Assembly: GCA_003260075.1 (NCBI GenBank)
Contig: QLIY01000095.1
Location: forward strand, 191,854 to 255,853
Direction: 5' to 3'
DNA length: 64,000 nt
Origin: Phallusia mammillata
Lineage: Eukaryota > Chordata > Ascidiacea > Phlebobranchia > Ascidiidae
Below, piece by piece: positions 1-12,993 of this stretch (position 1 is the stretch's first letter; each line of letters opens with the position of its first letter). The notes beneath the pieces are model-generated. The model ran no database searches, had not been told where the DNA came from, and saw only the letters and a list, made by a program, of their open reading frames with translations. Position numbers and translations under genes: made by a program.

Positions 1-3000
1 GCACACATTTAAATTTCCAAAAACGTAGCCAAAAACATATTTTTTACATGCAAAACACATGTTTTTTGCATTCCTGTTTTTTTGCAAAGTATATTTCAAA
101 GGCTGGAGCTTTTTTAACTCTACACACCACTTTGCCCAAATACACAAGGGGTTATTGTGAAAAAAATGGCTGTATACAATTAACAGTGGATCTGATAGAA
201 CCTACTTTGACAATGGACCAGGAAAAGTTCGAAATTCTTCTGCTTCTGGGGTGTTTTGCAAAAGTGTCTGTCAAAATAATAATGTTGTAAAAAACAAAAA
301 GAAACAGATCTTAATTAAACAGGTAGAAACACGCACAGTAAAAAGTATTTTTAGCTGCAAAGCTAATGTGCTTAGTTTGTTAGCATTTAAATTACAATGT
401 CACAAGCAAAGGAAATTCATATACTGCACAATTTGATGTGGGTTGTTGTTATGGCATTTTTAGTGATGATAACACCAATATTTGCTTAAACATTGGCAAT
501 AAAATGTATTCACTATTTGCAAACTATCTGGACGTTCTGCTTTTTAAACTTTAGCTGTTGGACAGACATGTTTCAGTTACCTCTATTTTGTGGATTTCAA
601 CGACAGCTGGTTGATTTTCTGATGGAACATGGGGAAGAACGTGAATTAAATGACCTCCTGCTCCAAACCTCGCCACTGGATGTGCAGAGCTAAACTTGGT
701 AGGGGTTCGTCGAGCAGGTACTGCTGGATTACAAATAGTTTGATCAGTCTGGTGGAATTTTTAGTGCAGGAATTTATAAAAGCTAAACAAAGGCAGAATT
801 AATGCAAATAATGTAACTTTATGGAGACTGCTTCATGAATTTGATTTGATTCTTTACTTTCAATTAGTGGCGAAACCCTTACAAAAAAACTATAATAAAT
901 TTAGTTTCAAATAGCTATTTTAGCTTCTGAAAACTTACTTCCAATTAAGGAACAAGTGTATTATGTAGTAGACTACAGTACGTTACACATACCAAGTATA
1001 ATATTGTAGCAAATTTTGCACAAAAGTGTTGTTCAGCAACTTTCAAGCAAAACAACAACAACAAAAAAACGTTTTTGTTGCCTAAGCAAAATTGATACTT
1101 GCCAAAAAATACCACACCAAAGTATTTCTACATTTAGATCATAAGCAAAATTGCCTGGGGGCGTGTTTTCATATTTTTATCATTTACCTTCCGGCAAATT
1201 TTCCCATGCTTCCTCATTATAAGTGTTGGTGTAGGTTGTGTCGGTAAAACTTTGTTCACCGTAATATTGAGAGTTGTAACCTCGCTGGTAACTGCAAATA
1301 CACATACACTGGTATTTAGATATTACCTCCAAATTTAGAGTTTTGCGCAATATGCTTTTAGTCACATTAGAAGCAAATATTTGTAAAAATGTTCAAGATG
1401 CATGACAAAGAATTGTCAAAACATCACCAATACACATCCATATATACTGGCTGTGTCTTTTTAGGGGCTGAAATATATTTTTGTTAATTTGTAAAAATGT
1501 CTGTTATCTGACCATCAGATGTACATGTATATTTACTGAAAAAACATCGTTCATAAGGAACACTATACATGGATCTGTACATGAATTTAATGGCGAATTT
1601 GAAAATGAAAGTATGTTTGCCTTTTACATCTATTTGAGCTATTGTATGTGTCATTAAAGAAGTTTCAAACAAATATGAACATAAACAAATGTATTTTCAT
1701 TGTTAAATTATCAATAAACATGGTTGCCATTAGCAAATCAGAATAAAGATCATTTCTAAATGATAATTCTATATTTGTAACCAACCAAAAGGTACCTTTC
1801 GTTATACATATCTGCAGAAGGTTGTTGCTGTTGTTGTTGTGTTTGTCGATCAGGGTCGTTATAATGCATCGCTCTTTCGCTATACATGCTACGCTGATCA
1901 TCTTCATCGGTACCTCGCTGTCGATACGAGTGTTGTCCGTAGTCTTGGTAGTAAGGGTCGGCTCGGTGATTGCCGTAACTGTCATATTGTCGTCTGCTAT
2001 ATAGAAAGGAGAAGTTATTCAAAATTTTTTTAAAGATGAATATATGGAATGCAATACAAACAAAAGTATAACAGTTCTTGATGTTTATACAAGCCCTAGG
2101 AACCAATGTTTTTAAATTTAAATCATTTTTTCACACCTGTAATAGTCTGAACTTCTGTAATAGTTTCCGTCAGCTGCGCGGTACATATCGTCCCTCCGAT
2201 AAGGATCATCATATTGAGGTTGTCGTTGATAATATTGATTGTAACCTAAAATTAAAACATTTTGTATATAACAAACTGAGGTAAAAAAAAACTAGTTGCA
2301 AACTTCAAGATTCCATTATTTCATTTTTGTTGAGCCACAAAAGTTTGGGAACTACTGGTTTAGCCAAACCTGAATAAATATGGCAATTTGTACATAGGAT
2401 GTAAATGTTGTTGAGGTTACCTTGGTAGTCGTAGTCTCGATGTCGGCCAGAATTGTAATAATAATCATCTTTTCTCGTTCTTCTGTCATAGTAATCATCA
2501 TATTCCGCAGCATATCTTGATCTTGCGTAAGTTCTCTCAGTGCCATAACCTTGTCTAAATGATAATGTACTTTATATATTTCAATATTTCTCCACAATTT
2601 TAATGCATTAAGAATCAAAGTATAACAAGTAATACAGAAGTACTGAACATGTATATGGGTATCTTTTACCAAGTTGCCATCTCATGTATAAATTTTTTTG
2701 ACCAAATATAATAAACTGAACTTCCTTGCATGGAACAGATTTTAAAATTGACAGAAAACTTCTCTGTAAATTTAAGTGATATGAAGACAAATACTAAAGA
2801 ATACTGATTATTACCTAGAGTGGGGTCGCCTGTAATGCCTGTCATCATATTCCTGCCTTGCATCATGATAATATGGATCGGCGCCAGTGACGCTGGAACG
2901 TGAATGTGGTCTCGCTGGTTGTCTGCAAAGTAGTTTGAAGGGAACTTAATCTATCTGAGAATGTATTTACAAATGACATTAGGGCAATAATTGAATACAG

Positions 3001-6000
3001 AATAGAAAATGTTTCGGGGCCTTTATAGTTTATTTAAACAACACATTGTTTTAAAAATACATTAAACTTTAGTTAAACCTGATTCGGTTAATCCGGAACT
3101 TCACCTAATCCCGACAAGACTTAAGGTACAAATGATTTGTAATGTGGTAAGGCTTTAACTGATAGACATCGATTAAACTGGATCTTTGCCTATTGTGTAC
3201 AAATTTTTTGGTCTAAACGACTCAGATTACCCAAGGTTTGCTGTGTGTACAAACCTGTCAAAACTTTCATTTCCTCTTTGTTGGGGTTGATATGGTTGTG
3301 GATAGCTGTCACTTTGTTGCCCTTCATACTGGGAATTTAGGGGAGCTAAAAAATGAATTAAAATTGTAAGGTAAGAAGTATAATTGTAGAAACAACAACG
3401 AACATTACCGTCACTTCTTAAATTGCTTTGATTTAAATTAGATGGAACGGAAGCAGACTGAACCGGCTGTGGAAGTAAGTTCTGGAAGTAAAATATTGTA
3501 TCATTGATAATGGCAGAGGCTTTGCCCAAACTATTGAGACAAAAACACCTTTTTATGTATTTGGGGCAAAAACAACAAAGTTTTGCAAAAAAGCGTTTGT
3601 TTACAAACAATATTTCATAAATTTATTGAGTCAATAAATATAAAGTATACTCATGGAAATCTCTTTTGTCAAATAAAAAATATACAACCTACCGGTGGTT
3701 CAACCACTGGCTGTTGAATATTGTCTCTCGGATTTTGTCTTAAATCAGGTCTAGCTCCAGTTGAATAGCCATGCGGCTGAACTGGAAGCCCTGAACTTCG
3801 AGATGATAATGGACCTTGATTGTCATAATACATATTCCTATCTGTGGCAGCCGGGTTCCTGTGCACGGCACTGGCATGCATGTCATTATAAGAATGTTGC
3901 TGTGGCATAGAAGCTTGCGAAGGTGGAACTGACGAAGCTTCGTTTGTTGCTGCATGTCCGACTACCATTTGGCTATGTAGGGACTGCGGGGCTGCCCCGG
4001 ACGGAGGGGGGACCACATCTGGGGGCTCCATGGGTCCCGTTGAGACAGTAGGGGTGAACAATTGCACTGGGGTTGTCTGTGGTGCTCGAGATGCAACACT
4101 AACATATGATGAATGCATGGTGTGGGTTTCTGTGCATATAACATTTTATGTAAAAAGCCAGTAAATTTCTTTTTAACACACCTTAAAGTAACATACAGTA
4201 AATCTTGGTTAATTCGGACCCTTTTGGACTAAAAGAATTGTCCGGATTAGGCGAACATTTGGACTAACCGGTGTTGATTGGTTCAAGTCTTACCACATTA
4301 CAAATCATTTGAACCTCAAGTTTTGCCTGGATTAGGTGAAGTTCCAGTTATACTGAGGTGTACTGTAGTAACCATTAAGCATGAAAAGCAATTAATGTTT
4401 CTCCAGCGGTTTCCCAAAATTTGCCAGTAGCCTAATCAATAATTCGTTTAAGCAAATATGGCTATTTTTTGGTATTTAAATGAAACACTTGCGGTCTCTT
4501 AAAACTACTTAGCGGTCACCCAAACCAAACCTTAAAAAAANAGCGGTCACCCAAACCAAACCTTACAAAAAACCCTGCTCATGTCACCACAGACCCTGTT
4601 TAACATATTAGCCCTGATCTGGACAAGTCGTTATTAGATAAAAAGTTCCGTCCTTCTGACCTAATTAAACTTAATCTTCTTACCCAAAGCAGCAGTCTGA
4701 CTTGCAGAGGCTTCACTGCTGGCATGGACAGATCTAGTTGCTACCGGCGATGGATCCACTATCGCTTGTTTGCTACTTGAATGATGGCTCGCTGCAGAAC
4801 GGTGCGAAGAATTCGAACTAATGCTATGGTTGCGAGCGTGTTGTTCATACGCAGTTCTGACATTTGCCTCCAAAGCTACAGGCTTGAGTGGCACTGTCGG
4901 TTGCTCCAAGAATCCCTGGGAGCTGATTGGTTGATTTTCTGCAACTGGATTGGCTGTAGCAGCAGGGACCATTGCATGTTTGGGAGTTTGGGATGCAGTT
5001 GGTTGGTTTTCAGGTGACGGAAGATCGTTGGTTGGCGCCACTTGTTGTTTTGGTGGTGGTTGTTGTAAATCCACCAAAAATGGTTGAGCTGTTGAGGGTT
5101 GCAGCATTTTGTAATTTCCAACACCTAAAGCAAGAAATGCCAGTAATGAAAACCATCACATAAATAATTTTGTTTTGGAATAGAAAATGTTTTGAAGTAT
5201 TTTTAATGACAAAAATTTGTAATTGATAGCACCCCTAAGTTGCCAAGTTTTTTATGCAACCGAGTTTTCAACAACAACAAACAAAATTTTCTTATACAAG
5301 ACAAAGGCTAAATAAAAATACAACTTTTATTAATTTTACCCAGTTGGTTTGGAGGGTGTAAACTAATTTGATTTTGTTCTTCATATTCAACCTCTGGATC
5401 AACTTCCTCCTGAAAAAAATTGCAAAAATATTTTTAAAATTGTTCAAGTGTCCTATAAATATTATAAGCTGTAAAACTGAAACATGTGTTGATTTAAAAA
5501 TAATTTGTCATTTTTCTAGGACTGGCTTATTACACTACACTTGATTGTTTGATAGATCTCAATTGTTATCAATGACAATCATTTTTAGCATAGACGAAAG
5601 CGTTAACTCATCTAATTTGGCTAACAGAACATGGAAATGAAATACAGTGAAGATGTTCTTACATGCTGAAGAGGTGGTTCACTTAGACTTGCTTCTCCTT
5701 GGCCACTTGGATCAAACTGAAATTATAACAAATGACCAGCGTGTTAAAACATGTTAATAGCATGTACAAAACATATGCAGACACTGTTCTACGTGAGCCA
5801 TTTAGTTGCTATGAAGTCAAACCAAGTTAAAAAACATGTCCACTTATAATCTGACCCATTATGTTTACATAAGGAATAGAAAAAAAACATAAATAAAAAG
5901 TAAATTGGTAAAAAAATGGCATGGAATCTAGGTACACATTTTAAATAATGGATAGACAAGATGTCTTTTTAAGTCATCTTCAACCACAAAAACTTGTACC

Positions 6001-9000
6001 TGAATTGGTTGAGATATGTTTGGAAGATTTTGCGAATCATCTTCTGGTTCTGCGATAAAAGTTTCAGGTTTTTCCTCGACCTGAACTTGATTGTAGTCAT
6101 CGGACAAGTCATCACCTTCATGTTGATCATTTGTGTCGGGACTTGAAATGTTCAATACTTGCAACTAGAACACATATAACAATAGCACATTCAGTTGTTA
6201 TCCACCAATTGTGCCCTCCACTGTTTTGAGCTCCACAACGTTTCAACGTTCCGCAGCAATTTTTGGCTTGGTGATTGTTTAAGTGCAATTGTGCGGCTAT
6301 GTTTTCTTTCACCAAGCAAATAAAATTCAACTTTACAAGTGTTTGTGTTGCATAATAAATAGTATCATACTAGGTAAATGGGCTGGTACCTACTCACATT
6401 CCATATTGATGCGAAACAACCTTTTAATGGGCATTATATGTCTTGGGTGTAGGGATGTTCAAAGTAGAATAACGAATCCTTTGGATTCGAATCCAGGGGG
6501 GGGGGTATTTCCGGCTTGGTGATTGTTTAAGTGCAACTGTGTCGCTATGTTTTCTTTCACCAAGCGAAATAAACTCAACTTTACAAGACAAGTGTTTTTG
6601 TTGCATAATAAATAGTATCATACTAGCTAAATGGACAGGTACCTACTTACATTCCATATTGATGCAAAACAACCTTTTTAGTGTGCGTTATATATGTTTG
6701 GTGGCTATAGATTTTCTAAACAAACCAAATTTACAGCTATAAGTAACATCACATTGACAGTTACCCAATTTTAACATGTTTAATTGATTGTTGCATTATG
6801 CATTTGTGAAACCATAGTGGCCTTTACATACTCTTGAACTTCAAAAGATATATTTATTCAAGGATGGTTACAGCAAAAATTAAAAAAATTTAATCAATTT
6901 CAAATTTTTAAATTTTTAACTGACTTGCACTGCAGCATCATCTATAGGAGCGGAGTGGTCTGCAATTCTTTCAGGGTTGTCAAAATCATTCATAGGCTGG
7001 TCTTGAACCTCCAGATGAGGACCATATTCTTCAACATCATCTGATGGGGCAACCACATCTTCATTTTCTTAAACATTGTAAAATTGCATTATTTTTTTAA
7101 TTGTCAAGACATAACCTACTACAAATTGTTTAAGGATGACATTAAAAACCATTGTACTACTTAAGCATACGAATGCGATGAATATGTTGTAATGATGCAT
7201 AAAATTGAAAAGTTTATTCATGAAATACCAGTTCCGAAAACATAGTATACAGTGCAATTTACTTATTGCTGTATTTTGTGTAATAATTTTATGTTTGCCT
7301 CTGTAGTCATATGCACATAGAGGACAACTGTAGTCATATACATTTTCTTGCTCATGCCTGTTTTAGCACACTGTACAAAAGTAAGAAAACAAATTCAACA
7401 TACCAGCAGCATTCTCTTCAACTTGTGCATTATATGGCAGTGGATTGGCTCCGTAACCTTCATTGTATTGCACAGGTCTTTGCCAAGTCCCCTAAATTCA
7501 ATAAACAACAAAGTAAATAAATGCAACTTGAAAGTCCAACCATTTCCTTGTTACCTGTGAGTGTAAAATATCGTCGAACGACCTTCTATCGTTGGGTGTG
7601 TAGCTGCGATGCAGGTGATCGGAAGAAAAATTTGGCTCGCGAACAACGCCAGCATTCAAAGGGTCTTCTTGTTGGGGTGGTTCCCCATCAGGTATTTCCC
7701 CCTGCACAGGCTCCATGCCAGGTGGTACAGGAGCTTGGACTACTCCAGCAACAGAGGAGGACTCGAACATTACTGGCTGTTGTTGGAGCTGTAATCCGAC
7801 AGACATGTGTTCTACATTACTGTTGTTGGCCATGTTCATATAGGAGCCAAATGACTGGGGTTGCTGTGAAGGTTGGCCTTCGTTCCACTGCGCCTAACCA
7901 TCAGAAATAATTAGAAAAACCTATAGCTTTTATCTAGCAGTAACATACCAACAAAATGGTAGTAATTAAAACAATGTTTTTGGCCTCACAGGTAAAGCAA
8001 GGCCAGAAGGTTAAGTTATCTAATGTGAACTGGCTTTTTAGGATAACATAAATAATCTACAATGCCTCACAATACCACAGCATATGAATGTTTTAGACTG
8101 AATATAGAAGAGTTAATTTGCTGAAAAGCAATAACAATTCAAAGCTTTAAGCAATTTTTAACAAACAGATTTACATCTGTGCAAAGCTTTTCACAGTACT
8201 GACTTTGTAAACATATTACTACATAAACATATCTTACATTTTCTACAACAGGCATATGTGATGATTCTGCCGGTGGATATGTCAGCTCAATAGGTTGCGG
8301 GGCCATGTATTGTGCCATTGGGTCTTGCTGCAAAGTGTCTTGTTGCATAAAACTGTTGGGCAAAGCGTTATACACATGTGGCATCTCTTCATGGACTGCA
8401 AGTGGTACTGGTTGACTTGTACTTGGACCTGCAGCTAGATCAACTGAGTCCATTGTCTCTAAGTCAATCTCTTGTGGAGCTTGTTGCACTAAAAACATTT
8501 CAACAGATAACATGTTTGGTAATTGAATGATCAAACGCTATTAGATACGAAGAAGAATAAACTCATACTGGGATCGGCCCTGAAGCGTCCAAGCAGACCA
8601 GTGATCACTGCTTAATGATATACATCATGGCCAGTCCCAATAAAGGCATGATACCGAATCAGCTGTTTACCAAGTTTTACAACATGACCAGGCATAAAGA
8701 CCTAGTCTGCAGTGGGATTCGAACCCATGACAGGAGTCTTTTCAAGCATCACAATCTACCAACTGAGCTACACAGGCTTCGTTGTAAGCCCATTGAAATT
8801 CAAATCATATTTGCTGCACATGCCAGCTTTGGGCCTGGTGTACAGTGATCTATTAGATACTAACTCTTTGATATAACTGCATTAAATTTTGCAAAATGGC
8901 TGTTCTTTATTAGAATTGGCATCAAAGTGCTTTAAGTTCTTTTGACAAATTTTTTAGAGTTTGTCCCCCATACCAATGCAGTGCAAAAACTGCAACGACT

Positions 9001-10553
9001 AACAATTCACAAAATATTTGACCAATTGTAGACTTACTGTTGGTGTAGTAATTGCTTTTTGCCGGCGAGTTTTGATAACTTGAAGAAGCTGAAGAGGAAG
9101 AATGCTCATTGTGGTTTCCTATCGCTGTGTGTGCAAAATTCAAGCCGTTACTATTTAGCTGAAGAGCTTTCATAAGTGTGAATTATCGTTTACTTTAAAT
9201 GTAATGTGAAAACAACTTTATTGCTGAAAAGTAAGCCCATCATTTTTTCAATAAATTTCTGCAATACCCAGAAAACAAAACAAAAACATATTTGTTGCAT
9301 ATAAATTGTTTTTAAAAATGGTAGCTAAAAAACAATAAAATAAACCATAATAGTACTTGTTTGCATGAAACTATTAATACTGTTCAAAGTTACAAAATAT
9401 CAATGTAGCAGTCATCACAATGCTTTGAAACAACATTGGTTAACCTTTATATTACACAGGGACGAACAAGTAAAGTAAACATAAAACAAGAAAGTGACTT
9501 TTTAATAAACTTCCATAACATATATTTTTTTACAGAAAAAAATACGGACAAATACAATATGTGTCCCCTGCAGTAAAGTGGACCCATAAAAACTCATCAA
9601 TAACTTTGGAAAGTAACAAAAAATGCTACAAATGATATAGCACTGTAAAGCTAAATTTGATGTTTCACCTTGATGTTGTGCCTGGCCATTTAACTTTGGA
9701 GGTTGCACATTTTCCTGTGAAGCTGAAGACTGGCCCGGTTCCCATGGCGATGTTGGTGCTGTACCATACTGATTTGGGTTGTAGAAAAATGGCATAGATG
9801 TGGGATTTGAGATATGATTGTGCACTTGTGAACTTGTAACTGTGCTGTATTGCACTGGACCCAGTTGTCTACAAAAACAAAATTTTGCAGACAATGTTTT
9901 AAACAGAGTTAAAAGGTCAGGCAGTGTGGTACAAAAAGTCCGTCCTCATTGTGCAGAACAGAAACAAAGTACAACCAAAACATTTTTTAAAAAAAAATTG
10001 CTTTCAAGAACTTTCAAACATAATTTTCTTATTTCCTACTATTTAAGAAACCAAAAGGAAATCGAGGAACCCTAGTTGGAAGTTCAAAACAATGTTGACG
10101 AATTATAATTCGTTTACAGTGCCAAGGAACCAATACACCACCATATATTTGTCAGAAATATTGCCAAATATTTAAATCTTTCATCGCAATTGTGTTTGAA
10201 GTCTGTAAGGTTAACCCAAATTAAAAAAAAAACATTTTTCCAATGACATAAACTACAAAATTATTACAGCTTTTACTTTTATACTTTTACATGAGGATTT
10301 TGTTGTGATATTGCTTTGAAACAAATCCCATATGTCCAAATAGGTATAAGTATGAAAACAACATACCTTTGATCAACAATTGAATTACAAGGAGCTTGTG
10401 GGTTTGATGTGGACAAATGTGGTCCTGTACAAAACACAACAAAAAATACAAAGTTACCGAGGTTTGTGAATATTTTTGGTTTGTAAAAATGTAACTGGCT
10501 TTTAACAAGTGTTACTTACCATCAAAATATGGCTCCTTATCGTCAGCCGACAT
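1..10553 (-). CDS. SEC16A-like: SEC16 (COPII exit-site scaffold), N-terminal and central region, 22 exons, 3' end off the left edge
   Basis: Scaffold of ER exit sites that organises COPII coat assembly. Exons on the minus strand, from splice sites and continuous frame: 10553-10520 (start MSADDKEPYFDG), 10424-10367, 9868-9669, 9166-9038, 8488-8238, 7893-7555, 7491-7404, 7067-6925, 6164-6001, 5716-5663, 5409-5340, 5124-4684, 4129-3693, about 3485-3409, 3345-3255, 2922-2815, 2554-2421, 2245-2137, 1996-1796, 1291-1188, 689-581 and 267-206, about 1130 codons. Most is disordered and rich in Pro, Gln and Ser; exons 2922-1188 are very rich in Tyr, Arg and Asp like the SEC16A central region. The two leftmost exons carry the diagnostic core: VARFGAGGHLIHVLPHVPSE, then TLLQNTPEAEEFRTFPGPL, matching the conserved block before the ACE1 helical domain. 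That domain and the C-terminus lie outside the window. The acceptors at 9166 and 3485 are the least certain. Confidence 0.87.
3068..3244. mobile_element. pogo/Tigger-like MITE in a SEC16 intron
   Basis: Left end GTTAAACCTGATTCGGTTAATCC, right end AGATTACCCAAGGTTTGCTGT. The family core ACAAATGATTTGTAATGTGG lies in the middle. No coding capacity. Confidence 0.7.
4194..4371. mobile_element. pogo/Tigger-like MITE in a SEC16 intron
   Basis: Left end TACAGTAAATCTTGGTTAAT, right end AGTTATACTGAGGTGTACTGTA. The core is in the opposite orientation to the 3068 copy (CCACATTACAAATCATTTG). Flanking TA fits a Tc1/mariner superfamily target site. Confidence 0.78.
4505..4575. repeat. Duplicated block joined by an N at 4541
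   Basis: AGCGGTCACCCAAACCAAAC occurs on both sides of a single N, about 36 bases apart. Same kind of junction as the G runs. Confidence 0.8.
6190..6700. repeat. Interspersed repeat, duplicated around the poly-G gap 6496-6505 (SEC16 intron)
   Basis: GGCTTGGTGATTGTTTAAGT to CAACCTTTTA occurs at about 6262-6427 and 6513-6681. The copies differ by several substitutions and an 8-base insertion (ACAAGACA), more than at most other junctions here. The same family occurs at 49575-49740, so these could be two alleles or two copies of one element. Confidence 0.75.
8553..8785 (-). mobile_element. tRNA-derived SINE in a SEC16 intron
   Basis: On the minus strand it begins with a pol III A box (TGTAGCTCAGTTGGTAGA) and B box (GGTTCGAATCCCACT) about 35 bases apart, then a unique body and a tail ending GACGCTTCAGGGCCGATCCC and AGTATGAG. 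The tRNA-like head does not form a closed acceptor stem, so it is a SINE and not a tRNA gene. Related pieces occur at 45876-45962 and, as B boxes only, at several other sites. Confidence 0.75.
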
Positions 10554-11685
10554 TTCTAAAAGTCTTTTACTACCAGGGTTGATTTTAATTTACACATTTA
10601 TTATAAAACATATTTTCAGGCGCAACACTTTTCGAGTTTGTCTATTTGATACTGATAGGTTCACGAAAGCTTTTTTCTGCAAAAACTGTACAATAATAAA
10701 CCTTAATGAGTACAAATTAAAACAAATGTATTGCAAACCACCACAAAGTATTATTTATTATTTTACAACACACCACAACTGACGTAAAAAAAACAGCAAG
10801 TAATTCACTTGCAATTTTTTCCTACAGTTGCAAACCATGTGATGACGTCTCACAACGAGTGAAAATTTGATGTGGCATAAACCGAATTTTTTCGTCAAAT
10901 TACTAGCACAATTTATTCAGCAAACAAAACTTGTTGTAACTAATTATACTATATTGTATGGTATCATTGCAGTAACCATAAACAAAAACTTTTCGTGACG
11001 TCGCATAGGTTATTTATTGTTGTTTTGCCAAAAGAGACTATTTGGTTTTGCCAAAGGAGTTTGCTAGTCGAAATTTTGTTTGAATAAACAAGAAAAAGCA
11101 ATGCATGGAAAACAAAACTCAAAACGCCATTTACTTGTTGTTTTTGCGGAATAAGAGCAAACAAAAAATGTTAAACTGAAAAAAAAACAGCGGTGCTTAT
11201 ATTTTGTAGCAAAAAGGGGACTTTACCGAGTTGCAACTTTGTCGTGTATTTGAGCAAGATCCAATGAGAGCAGTGTTTCATGTTTGTTTGCTAAATTGCA
11301 TTTTTATTTAACTTTGAACTAATGTAGTAAGGACTATCATTCATCCATTGCAAAATATTTGGTCGAATTGTTGCTGTTAATCTTTGTACATAAGTACACA
11401 TATAACTCTGTAAATAGAGCCAAACATTTTTCAAACAAAACATCGAATAGGCATTATTAAGTTCTGTTGTATAAAATGTAAAATGTAACTAATTTGACTT
11501 TGTTTCGTGACCACTGCACTATTATTTTACTGTTATACGTTTGTTTGCATGTTGTATAAATTGCTTAAAATCAATCTAATAGTTTAATTACCTTATGCAC
11601 ATCACGAAATATTATCGATGGTTGTCAAAACTGAATTGTTGATTGTTTTTGTGAATTCAAGGCAAGATAGGAATAGGAACTAAAC
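10554..11685. promoter_or_regulatory. Head-to-head intergenic region between SEC16 and AGK
   Basis: About 1.1 kb separates the SEC16 start codon (minus strand) from the AGK start codon (plus strand), so both promoters probably lie here. It is AT-rich with no clear TATA box or coding potential. A pyrimidine-poor AG at about 11660 could be the acceptor of a 5' UTR intron of AGK. No mobile element was recognised. Shared or bidirectional regulation is only an inference from the geometry. Confidence 0.4.
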
Positions 11686-12993
11686 ATGAATGCAATAAAA
11701 TCAATTAAAAATAACCCTAAGAAGTCAATAGCTGGAGCTTTAGTTGCAACTGCCCTTGGAAAATGGATTAATGGACTTTATAATGATCATCTCTTTCGCT
11801 TTACCATGTGTCATAGTGTTGAACATATTGGGACAGAACCCATCAAAAGTTTTGAACAACCAAAGAAGATTACTGTATTTCTTAACCCTGCAGCTAACAG
11901 TGGCAAAGCAACCACTTTATTTGACAAAAATGCTGCACCAATCCTATACCTATCTGGCTGCCAAATAACTGTCATCAAATCGGAGTATGAAGGACAAGCA
12001 AAACAGTTTATGTCAGTCCTCGATAAGCCTGATATGATTGTAGCTGCTGGTGGTGATGGGACTGTCAATGAGGTTGTAACAGGGTTGCTCCGTAGACCAG
12101 ACTTTGAAAACTGGAGGGATGTACCAATTGGTATAATCCCGTTAGGTAAGACCAACACAATATGTCGTTTACTTTCGAACCCAAATTCTGACCGACCTGC
12201 GAAGTGGATTATGGAGTCTACTTCTGATTTGCTTGAAGGAAAAACAAGAAAAATGGACATAATGAAGATTGAAGCTGAGACAGGGGGAAAACCAGTTTTT
12301 GCATTGTCTGATATTAGATGGGGCTCGTATAGAGATGCTGTTGAAAAGACAAACAAGTATTGGTATTTTGGACCATTGAAAAAGTACATGACATTTGTTT
12401 TTGCTTCGTTTCGAACCTCAATAAAAACTTCAAGGGAGATTGAATTATCCTACATACATCCCCAACCCATTCCAGTTTGTGAAGTAAAAGCAGATTTCAA
12501 AAAACTACACCAGCAAGCCACTGCGTCTATTTTGTCCAAACTCTTTGGAGCACTAACATGGTGGTGGCCATGGAAGGATGCAGTCAAGTCGGCTTATCAG
12601 CCATCCATTGAAAGTACCCCTGTTGAAAATCCAATTCAAGAAAAAGCTGACGTTTACGATGTGAAAGACTTGAGCCTGAAAACTTTGGAGTTTATGGTGA
12701 CAGCTAACAGTCATGACACAAGTTTAAAAAGAGAATGTGCAGCCTTAAATGTGTCGGCAGAAAACGATAATTTTAGCATGATTGACTATATTCAAAATGG
12801 CCCCAATCGAAATCAGACTGGCAGACACAAGGCGCTGCATCCAACAACTGAAATCGTATGTAGCAAGCTTGAGATTAAACCTGATAATGTTGAGGGAACA
12901 TGGTTTAGCGTGGATAGTGAAAATTATGAGGCAATGCCATGTACTATTGAAGTGATTCCTAATAAACTGAAAATGGTTTGTTCTTCACGATAG
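11686..12993 (+). CDS. AGK: Acylglycerol kinase, mitochondrial (intronless)
   Basis: Lipid kinase that phosphorylates mono- and diacylglycerol to lysophosphatidic and phosphatidic acid; in mammals also a TIM22 import complex subunit in the mitochondrial inner membrane. The 435-residue frame is complete, close to human AGK (422). The N-terminus (residues about 1-35) is basic and hydrophobic like the human membrane segment. The diacylglycerol kinase catalytic domain follows: VFLNPAANSGKA (about 65-76), AAPILYLSGC, YEGQAKQF, then the nucleotide-binding loop AAGGDGTVNEVVTG (about 120-133) and GIIPLGKTNT. Downstream are RWGSYRDA and KYWYFGPLK, both typical of AGK rather than sphingosine or ceramide kinases. 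The C-terminal FSVDSENYEAMP matches the end of the family. The coding region has no intron, unlike the other long genes here, so an ancient retrocopy or intron loss is possible, but the frame is intact. Confidence 0.95.
   Translation: MNAIKSIKNNPKKSIAGALVATALGKWINGLYNDHLFRFTMCHSVEHIGTEPIKSFEQPKKITVFLNPAANSGKATTLFDKNAAPILYLSGCQITVIKSEYEGQAKQFMSVLDKPDMIVAAGGDGTVNEVVTGLLRRPDFENWRDVPIGIIPLGKTNTICRLLSNPNSDRPAKWIMESTSDLLEGKTRKMDIMKIEAETGGKPVFALSDIRWGSYRDAVEKTNKYWYFGPLKKYMTFVFASFRTSIKTSREIELSYIHPQPIPVCEVKADFKKLHQQATASILSKLFGALTWWWPWKDAVKSAYQPSIESTPVENPIQEKADVYDVKDLSLKTLEFMVTANSHDTSLKRECAALNVSAENDNFSMIDYIQNGPNRNQTGRHKALHPTTEIVCSKLEIKPDNVEGTWFSVDSENYEAMPCTIEVIPNKLKMVCSSR

Noticed and set aside
493..693. 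Plus-strand open frame of about 66 codons with a possible acceptor, first read as the last exon of a gene off the left edge
   Set aside because: The opposite strand carries the SEC16 core exon (VARFGAGGHLIHVLP...) with proper splice sites at 689 and 581, which explains the open frame as a shadow.
7521..7910. Plus-strand open frame of 129 codons
   Set aside because: Antisense of the SEC16 exon 7893-7555, which has splice sites and fits the SEC16 composition.
8700..8785. tRNA gene on the minus strand
   Set aside because: A and B boxes are present but the acceptor stem does not pair and a SINE body follows, so it is a SINE head.
11811..12389. Long minus-strand open frame of 192 codons
   Set aside because: It is the antisense of the AGK catalytic domain and has no independent similarity.
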